Source: Desmodesmus armatus (lineage: Eukaryota; Chlorophyta; Chlorophyceae; Sphaeropleales; Scenedesmaceae). From it: a DNA stretch of 64,000 bases. The stretch is from positions 1-64,000 of the forward strand of contig VIIQ02000247.1 of the NCBI GenBank assembly GCA_007449985.2, written 5' to 3'. Positions 1 through 9,271 of the stretch are shown here, in pieces (within the stretch, counting starts at the first letter, position 1; every line of letters begins with the position of its first letter). The notes below the pieces were generated by a model. That model searched no databases. It was not told where the DNA came from and saw only the letters and a program-made list of their open reading frames with translations. A program made the translations under genes and the position numbers.

Positions 1-616
1 GGGGTGTGCTGGGCACAATGCAGCTGGCTGTGTGGTGAAGGAATGGGACTGCAGCCATGGTGGCCAACAAGCATGAGCATGAACATGAACATGCATGGAT
101 GCTGCTTTTGTGACATGGACAATCCATGAACATGCATGTGTGCTGCTTTTGGGGTGGTGTGAATCAGGAGGTTGTCTGTTGAGGTGTGGTGTGTGTAGAA
201 GGGTGGCTGTGCTGCTGCTGGGAATGCTGACGGGTGCTGGTGACGTTGGTACATGTGCGAAAGGAGGACTGTGTGGGGGTGTGCTGTTGGCATGCACATA
301 TGCATGTACTGGTGGAATTGCAGCACCATTGACTGTGGGATGCTTGTGTGTTGGGCTCCTTGTGTTGCTGCATCGCTGGAAAGTGATGGGCGCTCTACAA
401 GGTGTTGTCTGTACAGCAGGTACAGTAGCGTCAGTGTACTAGTAGACAAGGTGTACAATACATGACGTGGTGGCCGGGTGTGGCACATTACAAACATAGC
501 ACAGCAGTGATGTGTTGTTGCACTTTTGTAAATTAGCGTGGTCAGCTCAGCTGCTTGGGGGATACACAGGTTGCCTGACCAACGCCGCTGTGCATGAACC
601 TGCCAATTTCTAAGGC
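1..616. other. No gene recognised at left edge
   Basis: GT-rich sequence with repeated ATGCATG/ACATG words. Short open frames exist on both strands, but none has splice-site support or a recognisable protein pattern. Confidence 0.4.
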
Positions 617-939
617 GTGGGTCACCTAGCCGCTGGCAGTGCATTAAAGGGTTTTGATGCACATGCAGGGTACCTCGATGTTCCACATCGCTTCTGCAGA
701 AGTCAGATGTCCCATGTCCAGCACACAACAGTACTTGCACTCAATGAAGGTCAAACACTTGAAGGGAAATGGATTATAGAACCCCACAATCATTTGGAAA
801 AGCCGTGATTGCACGCGCTGTTCGTGTTATACGATGTAGTGAGCCGTGAAGAAGATGACGATCAGCTCGTGATCTACTTCAAAAAGCCATCCCTCCGTGC
901 AGGGTGCCAGTCAAGCGGCCTGATGGACGGGTAGTGCTG
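617..939 (+). pseudogene. Unrecognised coding-like segment with an in-frame TGA
   Basis: One frame opens at 617 and reads protein-like through 805. It meets TGA at 806-808, then continues in the same frame with a convincing stretch rich in EEDDD followed by QLVIYFKKPSL. After the GGG at 901-904 the coding-like frame moves by one base, to VPVKRPDGRVVL, and ends at a consensus donor (GTGAGT at 940). One extra G in that run would rejoin the two frames. I do not recognise the family. It could be a decayed gene or transposon fragment, or an exon with one base-call error and a true stop or recoded TGA. A link to the exons at 2040 and 3547 is only inferred from shared strand and spacing. Confidence 0.3.
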
Positions 940-1482
940 GTGAGTTCGATCATCGCTGAGGCGAGTTGTTGGACTCTGCTTTTTCAACCGCGACAGTAGC
1001 AGCAGTAGCACCGAGGGGGGTTCAGGAGTAGTCCCCCAGACACTTGCAGGTATGGCAATATAGCAAGGTCGCATTCTTCACTGAAAATATTATCTGTTAC
1101 ATGCTGTATGTAACAGGACTTTTCCAGTGAGGATGCGAGGAGTGCCTTCAGGGAGAAATGCAGCAGAACTGTAGCAGCAAACTGCCTGCAGGGTGCCAGG
1201 TATGCTTGCAAGGAACCCTATGAAGGCAGCAGCACTGTGCTGCTTGCATGTGGGATCCAGCAGCTGACTTAGCGCGGTTGCATGCTGCTTACATATCCGA
1301 GTAGGCATTGAATGCATTCAACCTTCTCAAACGTCCTCACAACTTGTCAACAGAAACATGTTCACAAGGCATCATTGCAGTCAGCTGCCTGCGCCAGGAA
1401 GTCAGCAGCCAGCCTGCAGAGTTTTATTGAAGTGCTTGTCCACTCGACCCCATCCAAGCCCACACCTAAAGGCTCCAGCGCG

Positions 1483-1525
<43 letters not shown>
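1483..1525 (+). repeat. Poly-C run of about 43 bases ending at an acceptor-like GCAG
   Basis: An uninterrupted C run is followed directly by GCAG (1526-1529), as at many 3' splice sites in this window. Open frames across it (poly-Pro on +, poly-Gly on -) are compositional. Confidence 0.8.
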
Positions 1526-1526
<1 letters not shown>

Positions 1527-1719
1527 CAGCACCCCCCCCACAAAGAGGAACCTTGTGAGAACCATTCACTTCCTCCCCCACCCCTTCGCAACCCCACTGC
1601 ACCCCCCCCTTGCCTTGCACCCCCCCCCCCACCCCCCCGCAGGTCCACATGTTCCCTGCAGGCTGTTGACAAGTGCAGGGGACCCGCATGGCTCAGGTGG
1701 CTGGGATGGACACCACGTG

Positions 1720-1754
<35 letters not shown>

Positions 1755-1985
1755 CGGCACCAACAGCGGCACCAACAGCACCGCAGCCGCGGCCTGTATA
1801 CAGTAACATGGGTCTGAGAGTGTTGAGGACCAGTGTGTTCCCATCCCCGCCTCGTGCATGTCAATATGCAGTAGCCGGCATGTGGCAGCAGATGCTTATC
1901 AGAGTCCTACTGAGATGAATCTTGGCTGCACACTTTGACAGTCCCAACATCGCAGCTGTGTATGTTATACCTGTGGTTGGGTCAC

Positions 1986-1986
<1 letters not shown>

Positions 1987-2031
<45 letters not shown>
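1987..2031 (+). repeat. (CTG)15 microsatellite before a probable 3' splice site
   Basis: Fifteen CTG units on the + strand run up to a GTGCAG acceptor at 2034-2039. (CTG)n directly before acceptors recurs in other genes here. The poly-Cys and poly-Gln frames over it are artefacts. Confidence 0.8.
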
Positions 2032-2032
<1 letters not shown>

Positions 2033-2039
2033 CGTGCAG

Positions 2040-2086
2040 GCAAGTCATGGGCTGAGATAGAGGCATGTGAGGAGGAAGCCATGCAG
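2040..2086 (+). CDS. Probable 47-nt internal exon, unrecognised
   Basis: The segment is bounded by CAG before 2040 and GTGAGG after 2086. It reads KSWAEIEACEEEAMQ after a split codon, an acidic helix-like peptide. Strand and splice signals fit an exon of the same unknown gene as 3547-4492, but nothing links them directly. Confidence 0.35.
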
Positions 2087-3420
2087 GTGAGGGGCCAGCA
2101 AGTGGTGGTGGTGGTGGTGTGTGTGTGTGGCTGTGTGTGTGTGTGTGGGGGGGGGGGGGGGCTGCATTGGGGGCGAGTGGCGGAGGGGGGGGGGGGGGCT
2201 GAGTCTTGGTTCAGTCCAGCAATAAGATGGTGGTCAGTCAAAGGCAGGGGGTCAGGTGTGAAGGGATAAAGGCGTGTGAGGGGCCAGCAATGGGCGGTGC
2301 TGCTGGGGGGTGGGGGGGGTTTGGGGTGGCACGGGTGGGCGGGGGGGGGGGGGTGGATTCTTGAGCAGACGGTGTAGGGGTGACCTCAGCGGGAGGGCAT
2401 CATTACATCAGCAGTGTTGCAGTTGACAGTTCATGTGTTGTCGACCAGGACGTGGGGTATGCGGTTCATTCAAATGGGTCGTAGCCTAACTGCGTTCAGA
2501 CAGGGCTGCTGCTGATGATGATGCCGCCACCATTGCTGCTGCTGCCGCTGCTGCAGGCGTGTGTGTTGTCTGCTGAGTCAGCATGCCGGCATCATGCACA
2601 GTCTTTCTGTGAGGTGGTGACCCGCCCACCAGAGCAGCAGTGAAACTTCACAGTGTGCTGAGGACCTTGTGTGTATCACCCTGTGTGTTGCAAATGGATA
2701 AGTGTCGAAATGGCTTCTTGCTAAACCCTTTGTTTCGTGTCAATGCCCTGTAAGCCTGGTGTGGCTCGTTAGAAAGTGCTCAGACAGGGCCTAACAAACA
2801 AACTGGTTGTGCCGCGGACCGCGGACTAGTATATTTGGCATCGCATCATGCATCGCCATAGTGTCTGTTGTTGCTCAGCTGTTGCTGCTAGTATGATACG
2901 CCTGGCAGTTGCAGTTGATATGGTGTTGCTTGGCTGGTTGTTGCAGCTTGGGAGAACCTGTCCTACACTACTGCTGCTGCTGGTGCGGGTCACATGACTG
3001 TCACAAGAGAAGTTCTCTTCACCAAAAAGCTGCCGCGTGCTCTGGTCCATTTTTGTCAAGGAGCGAAGTTCTATGCTGTAGTTCAAAGAGTGTCTGATGT
3101 CATTTCTTGCGCCAGCAACAGCAACAGCACGTTTGACACCTAGGGACCAACAGAGCCAGCTGAAAACCTAGCCGCTGCAAGCAGTGGCAGCTGCTTGAAC
3201 CGCTGCAGATGTGAAACCAATCAATTGATGTTACACCTGTAGCTATGAGCTTGGAAGCCTTTGTAAAGGCATACTGGAAAGCGGCTCATGCCAGCCATCA
3301 ATGCTGGCAGCTGGAATGCACTGTCTCACAAACATGCAGATGCAAAAGAAGGTCCGCAACCACGGGCGCGACAAGGTGCACAATGGCCCAGCCCAGCAGC
3401 CCCTGTGAGTGTGATGGCGA

Positions 3421-3509
3421 CAGGGCGGCGTCCTGGCTCCTGACAGGAGCCAGACCAGGCTCATGTACGGCGTCCTGTCAGGAGCCAGACCAGGCTCATG
3501 TACAACCAT
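3421..3509 (+). repeat. Two-unit tandem duplication, about 36 bp period
   Basis: A unit containing CAGGAGCCAGACCAGGCTC is present twice back to back, just upstream of the exon starting at 3547. Confidence 0.75.
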
Positions 3510-3546
3510 ATGGTTGCATACACTGCCTTGCTGGTGCTGCCTACAG

Positions 3547-4492
3547 GTGACCGCTACAAGGGTGGTGAGTCATATGATGACATCCGCCTGGCGCGCCTCG
3601 TTGTGACGGCCTATGAGTACGTCACACGGGACAGGCGCAGGGGCAAGGAGCAGAAGACAAGTGCGGCTGACACCCTGGGCGACCCCACACACCAGGGTGT
3701 GATCACCGTGACGCCGCAGCTGGTGGCTGCAACAGAGGCTGTGGTAAGTGCTTTGCATGTGGCCTGAATGCCCTCTCTTTGTCAGTCAGCCAGCCACATC
3801 CAGCAGCCTTGCGATAGTCTGTCTGCACTAGATTTAGTTGATGCCAGGAATGTATCGGGTTCTTTGAGGCACTGCACAAGGTGTGCCGTGAGCGTCCTTC
3901 AATCAAATGTAACTCAGGCTCTGTCTGCGAGTGGGCATCGTGGTAAACCCTACAGCTCGAAGAGGCCCATACAGCCCCACCAGGACCTGGCTTGGTCCTT
4001 GTTTGGCACCAACTGAGGACTTGGTTGCTGATTGCTGCGGAGCGAGTTTGCCATTACTCTGACTGAACAACCTTTTCTGAGGCAGGCAACAACTGGCCCT
4101 TGCTGCCTGAGTAGGAGACACAAGCTTTAATAGGAGCACACGGTGCAAGCATCTAGGGCAGCATGTGGCCTTCCTGTTGAAATTAGCAACAACTTTGTCA
4201 ACACTTTACATGCTGTTTCAACTTGACTGCAGGCGCGCCGCTGGCTGGGTGGCAAGAGGGGTGGCAAGGCCAGCACTGTCAACCTCGGCCAGCAGCACAC
4301 CCAGTTCTACGTGGACTACACAGCCTGCCTGGCGGAGGTGACAAGGTCACACGCCCGTCGGTGTGGAGCATGACGGAAAGTGTCGACGTGGTCAGCAGCT
4401 GCACTGTGGGTGACAGGATGCAGGCAGCAGGGCGGGCAGCCGACCCCAAGAAGAACCTGCCAGCGCTTGGCAACCCAGACGACGTGATCTGA
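3547..4492 (+). CDS. Unrecognised gene, two 3' exons, frame broken once
   Basis: Exon 3547-3743 (acceptor ACAG, donor GTAAGT) encodes a basic helical stretch including YDDIRLARLVVTAYEYVTR. Intron 3744-4232 joins in phase 0 to an exon beginning ARRWLGGKRGGK, with QFYVDY further on. In the literal sequence this frame stops at 4371-4373. A second coding-like frame, off by one base from about 4336, runs to a stop at 4490-4492 and ends DPKKNLPALGNPDDVI. One extra G in GGAGGTGAC (about 4333-4339) would give a continuous C-terminus. I do not recognise the family and cannot place the 5' end; the exon at 2040-2086 may belong to it. Confidence 0.45.
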
Positions 4493-4738
4493 AGAGCCCT
4501 TGTTGGCAGCAGCAGCAGTAAGCAGCAGCACGCCTTCAGCACAACATGTATGCCGGACACTTTGTCTTTGTGCACGCTGCGTTGGGATGTGTACCGCCGC
4601 AAGGTGGGGCCTGTGGCGTACCTGAAGTCATGTAAATAGTTGACTGGTCCTTACATTCTGCATGCACTGAATACCCGAGCATATATGTTGCTGTCCAGCA
4701 GCCCAAAAGCAGGCCAAAAGCAGCAGCATCAGGATGAG

Positions 4739-4932
4739 ATGTTTGACATTAATGTTGGACATCTGCCCAAGGTACAACATGGATATCCACCTAGTTCGAC
4801 ATCCGGCGATGTTGGACATCGATGTCGAACATCGCCGGAGTTCGCCATCGGCTGGACATCGGCGGCTCTCCAGCTGCTAACATCGGGCGATGTCCAGCCG
4901 ATGTCCAACATACATGTGAACATCCGGGCGAA
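4739..4932. repeat. Cluster of GACATC/GATGTC palindromes
   Basis: Positions 4803-4838 form a 36-bp near-perfect palindrome with 18-bp arms and one mismatch. Positions 4847-4861 and 4888-4902 are exact 15-bp inverted arms around a 26-bp loop. Flanking sequence carries more GTTGGACATC-like words in both orientations. No coding support. It could be part of a non-autonomous element or a structured RNA. Confidence 0.75.
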
Positions 4933-5196
4933 CTTTAGAGACGCAACCACACATGGTTCTGACCATATGCTGAATGTTGAGGTGATGATGGCAAAACAGC
5001 ACCCCATGCATCACACCAGATGTTGACAGGGTACAACATCAAGTTGATGGCTTCTTGCGTCAAAAGCAACAGTCACGTTTCCCTGCACAGTCATGAGAAC
5101 AGCCCCAGCTGTACATCTCCAGGCTGCCACAGCCTTCACGCTGGTAAAACATATCCTGAAATCCTGAAGCCGAAGTGTAGGGTGGTGCTGTCCAGC

Positions 5197-5201
5197 TTAC
5201 A
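5197..5201 (-). terminator. Candidate polyadenylation signal of guanylate kinase
   Basis: TGTAA on the minus strand, about 115 nt past the stop at 5317-5319. TGTAA is the usual green-algal nuclear poly(A) signal. Confidence 0.4.
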
Positions 5202-5316
5202 GAACCCCCCCCCCCCCCTTCTGCAAGGGGCATATTTGGCAGCTGGGGGGGGGGGGGGGAGGGGGGTGCCCCACGGCTGACATGACATCAGCCAAGTTGG
5301 CCTGATGAAGCTGCTG

Positions 5317-8300
5317 CTAGCTCTTTTGTGTCTTGAGCCGCTCTGCATCAATGATGGAGCACAGCTTCTCCACACACTCCTCCAGCTGCCCCTCCCTGTT
5401 GACCACGACATAGTCAAAGTCAGAGAGCTGACGGCATTCATGCCTGCGCAGAGAAACAGCACAGCGGCAACAGCAGGGGAGGGGCCGAAGCTCGTCTAGC
5501 CGCATTGCACATGCATATGCATCTTCAACCACTTGGTTTCGTTGACAGACACGACAGCTTCAGCCTCTACGATCTTACTACAACACAGCGGCAACAGCAG
5601 CAGGTGGATGTTGATACAAACTTCACCTGCTTGTGGCAGCTGCATGCATCAGCAAGGGCCCCTGCCATCATTCCTAGTCAACGTCCTCACCTGCCCATCT
5701 GCATGCGCATCAGCACATGAATAAAAATATATCAAATTTTACCCCAGAGACAGCAGCCACAGCGGTGGCAGCAGCAGCAGGTGGTTGACGTTGAGACAAA
5801 CTTGACCTGCTTGTGGCAGCTGCATGCTTCAGCACGATCCCTACCGTCCTCCCAGGGGCTGCAACTATCTGCCCTGCTCTGACCAACAGCGTCCCAGACC
5901 TGCCCGTCTTCATGCGCATTAGCTTATGGTTCACACTACACAGCGACACTGCTGCCCAGCACAGATCACCCAGCATTTTGTGAATATGTCCCTGCCACCC
6001 AGACACTCTCCTCCCCATGACTCATGCACTCCTGAAGCTGCCATGCCCTACCCTCAAGAAGACGGTGCACACCAATCAAACCTGATTCAAGCTTGCGCGG
6101 TGTATCCAGGTGCAGGCTGCACAACACTTCCAGCAAAGAAAAAGGTGTTTGCCCGCCATTGGCGGTCTTCAATGATCCACACAACTGGTGGGCAATCACC
6201 GTTTTTATGGAAGGAATATGCAGCAGCTCTGGGCCCCTACTTTGATTATCCACTCGATCAGACCTGAATCTGCCTTCAGCCCGACCTACTCACCGAGCCG
6301 TCTGCACGCGCGTCAGCATCTTATCCATGGCCTCCGTCGTCCTGCCAACTACCCTCGCCACCAACTGCTACCCATAGCCGCCACCAACTGCTACCCACAG
6401 GCACTGCTGCCCCCCCCCCCTCCAACTCTGAGCACACTGCTGCCCGTGGCATGCCCCTGCGTGTCTCGCAGCTTGGTGAGGTTCCACGCCAACCAATCTC
6501 AACCGGCCCTACTCACCGAGCCGTCTGCACGCGCGTGAGCATCTTGTCCATGGCCTCCGTCTTCCTGCTCACCAGCCGCGCCACCAGCTGCGCCTCACTC
6601 TCAGCAACCAGGAAGATGCTCACAACGCCAGGCAGCAACGTCCGCACGGTGGCCGCACCCTGCACATGATGATGAAGATGTGCAGGCACAAAAACAGCAG
6701 CAGGGACAGAGTCAACAGGGAAGCATGCAGCTTCACATGGGTGCTGCTGCCACGCCAGGCACCAGCGTCCGCACGGTGGCTGCTCCCTGCACGTGATGAT
6801 TCATATGTGCAGGCGTGCAGGCGTGTAAGCAACTAGGAAGCAGTGAGGGGGGAGTACAGGAATACAAGCCTACAATGCGGTGGCAGGTAATTCCGGCCCC
6901 CGGCAGTCCAAGGAACTGGACTGAGCTGTGTGGCCGGCGATGGGGGGTGCGCCCCCCTTGGACATTTCCAAAAAGGATAGCAGGTGAGAACCCAGGGCCA
7001 AGCATGCAGCTTTGCAGTGACGATTTACTGACAGCCACGAGCTCATCACGGCATCGCCATGCATCACGCGAGCGCAGCACGACATGCTGCGCTGCAACTA
7101 TCTCGAGGTCTGCATTGCTGGCTTCAGCAACTCCTAGCATCGGCTTCTGGGACAGCTGCTTCTACGCCAGCAACACGTAAAGCATCCAACCACACACCCC
7201 TAACCTCGCACTCCCCACGCCACTCCCTAAACAACCTCAGCGCACCTGGACGTCAATTCTCAGCACCACATCTGCCCCCCGCTGCAGCGCTGCGTCCACC
7301 TGCCCCCGTGGAATGCCCTTGTACTCCCCGTACACCCCCCCCCCCCGAACCCCTGAACACCCCCCCCCCCTGAACAACCTCAGCACACCTGGACATCAAT
7401 TCTCAGCACCACATCTGCCCCCCGCTGCAGCGCTGCATCCACCTGCCCCGAGGTATGCCCTTGTACTCCCCGTACACCAGCGCGTGCTCCAGCAGCTGCC
7501 CCCCTGCAATCCACTCCTCAAAGTGCTCCTTGCTGACAAAGAAGTAGTCCTTGCCCTCAACCTCACCCGGCCGCATGCCCCTGCAGGACAAGCACACACA
7601 TGGTATCTTGCTGATGGCGCCCGAAGTTGTGCTTCGTACAAAATGGCCTGGAGGTGGCTTGGACTGGGACCCACAACCTATGTTTTGTGCCGAACAGCCT
7701 CTGTACTGCCTATCGTAACCTCCCCCCCCACACGCGCAACGGGGGTGGTTGCCAGACACAGCACAGCAGCCTTGCTGCCTCTAACACCTAGTAACGCGTG
7801 ATCCGCGCATCGTCTACTGCTGACGCCACTGCTTTGTTGAACAGCGCTGCTGGTCCATGCCAACAGCTGGGGTGATGACATAAATTGCGCACAGCTGGAG
7901 CGCTGCATGGCACTTGGGCAGCCTGACTGCTGTATGCGCAATGCCCCTGCTGCAACTGAAAAATTGTGACGATCTCCGCACCTGGACGTGGCTGTGACAA
8001 CAAAGTGGAGGTCCGGCCGCCGCTGCTGTAAATGCCTCAGTACAGCATCTTTGCCCACCCCGCTAGGCCCCGATATCACGAAGACGCGCGCTTGTGACGG
8101 TGGCACCTGGAGGCGCAATGGCGGTGGCACGCAGGAGCACAGGGGGTTGTCACAGTCGTGACTGCTGCGGGTAGAACGAGGCCAGCACAGCCCCAGATGG
8201 GGTCTGCAACGGCCAGAACATGCTGTCACTCCAGTATTCCAGCTGCGACGAGGCTGCGCGACGCTATGCAGGGCGGGATTTTGAGGGCTTGAACATCTGA

Positions 8301-8848
8301 AGCCTTTTTCATATAGGCATCATCAGGTGGCAGCTAGAGCTGTGGGGCCCATGGGCTGTGGGCCCCTGACGCCCATGCCTGTGTGCTGAGTAAGGGCCTG
8401 CCAACCATATACAACAGTGCAGGACAGCTGTTTTAGTTGAATTTAAATGTATCTATTGGTAACGTGTGCAGACGACAGCCTGCTGTATGCCAAATACGGC
8501 AGCACGTGCAACAGGCAGGCCGATCAACCAGCCTGGCGCATCCCTCCTGCGCACCATGGGCTGTGTGCTGAGTGGCCCTATGCCTGCTTCCAGCAGCTTC
8601 AACGTTTCCTGCACACTATTGTCCAGTTGCTGTGCAGGTTCTGCGTGTTGGGGCTGCTGCTGTGGGGTTTCCTGCATCTGTTGCTGTTGCTGATCCAGGG
8701 GCCCAGCTGCTGATTTTGCGCCACGAGGAGCTTGGTGACTGCAACGCGCTGCTGACGGCTTGAGAGGGTTGAGTAGACACTGCTGCAGCTGTCGTAAGCA
8801 CCGTTGCGAGGCTGCGAAGCCGAGACGAGCACACTGTGTGGCCAGCAT
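5317..8848 (-). CDS. GMK: Guanylate kinase, plastid/mitochondrial type
   Basis: Phosphorylates GMP to GDP with ATP. Exons (minus): 8848-8555, 8106-7982, 7580-7389, 6659-6517, 5443-5317. With one base restored in exon 3 they give 293 aa. Residues 1-90 form an Arg/Ala/Gln-rich organellar transit-type leader. Then come the P-loop SGPSGVGKD (about 110-118), TATSR, the GMP-binding [13 protein letters not shown], the VYGEYKG motif, [15 protein letters not shown], the lid-region RLVSRKTE and FDYVVVN near the end. All are family signatures, in order. The order and leader match the organellar plant enzyme (rice VIRESCENT2 type). Exon 3 has four C on the + strand at 7446-7449 where five are needed, so the literal frame breaks after YKGIPRG. 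Partial copies of exons 3 and 4 lie in adjacent introns. Start chosen at the first Met of the leader exon; 423 bp separate it from the divergent S1 gene. Confidence 0.93.
5487..5584 (+). repeat. Dispersed repeat R1, copy a
   Basis: About 100 bp, from GAAGCTCGTCTAGC through a GCATATGC palindrome to CGATCTTACTACAA. It is shared with 16978-17082 (opposite strand) and, for its right half, with 18361-18406. Confidence 0.75.
5585..5930. repeat. Tandem duplication of about 175 bp in GMK intron 4
   Basis: Two diverged copies start near 5587 and 5758. Both carry GCAGCAGGTGG, then ACCTGCTTGTGGCAGCTGCA, and end in a CATGCGCAT-containing tail. No coding potential. Confidence 0.65.
6294..6350 (-). repeat. 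3'-truncated copy of GMK exon 4 with donor
   Basis: Repeats the last ~55 nt of exon 4 (6517-6659), including its GTGAGT donor, and lies downstream of that exon in transcript order. Confidence 0.75.
6752..6799 (-). repeat. 5' copy of GMK exon 4
   Basis: Repeats the first ~45 nt of exon 4 with its TGCAG acceptor (GAATVRTL then diverging). It lies upstream of the intact exon in transcript order. Confidence 0.75.
7230..7337 (-). repeat. Partial copy of GMK exon 3 with intact frame
   Basis: Repeats 7373-7481 at about 144-bp offset: the 3' half of exon 3 ([11 protein letters not shown] to RIDVQ) plus donor. This copy has five C at 7303-7307 and reads through in frame. The copy joined to the rest of the exon has four. 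Confidence 0.85.
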
Positions 8849-9271
8849 TCTTTGCTGCCCTGTCTGAGGAACTTGCGGTTATGGTGCATGTTACAGCAAC
8901 ACCTAAAACAGTGCAATGTACGCTGAAGCCACACAGGCTGCTTCCTCAACAAGCAGTGCTTCCGGCACCATTTGTCATCGCTGATCAACTCAGCAATTTG
9001 AACTCGCTTCTTTCCGAATTTCATCAGATCAATGTCAAATCAGCCCCGTCACCACTTTTGCCATGCGCATGTCGCGGACACGCATAGGACAGTCATGCTG
9101 GGTGTGATCTGCTGATCTTCCCACAGCATCAGCATGGGCAGGTCGCCAAGGTGAGGTTGCTTTGGGGAGGTGGCATGGTTTTGACGGATCCTCAGCCCTT
9201 GATTCAAATCCACAGCGCAGCTGTCCAGCTGTCCTTGCTTTCACACAGCATGTGCTGTTGCCCTATCCCTA
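8849..9271. promoter_or_regulatory. Divergent promoter spacer, GMK / S1-RS gene
   Basis: 423 bp between the GMK start and the first Met of the S1-RS gene on the other strand. It must hold the GMK 5' region. Whether it also drives the S1 gene depends on an uncertain first exon. No specific element recognised. Confidence 0.35.
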
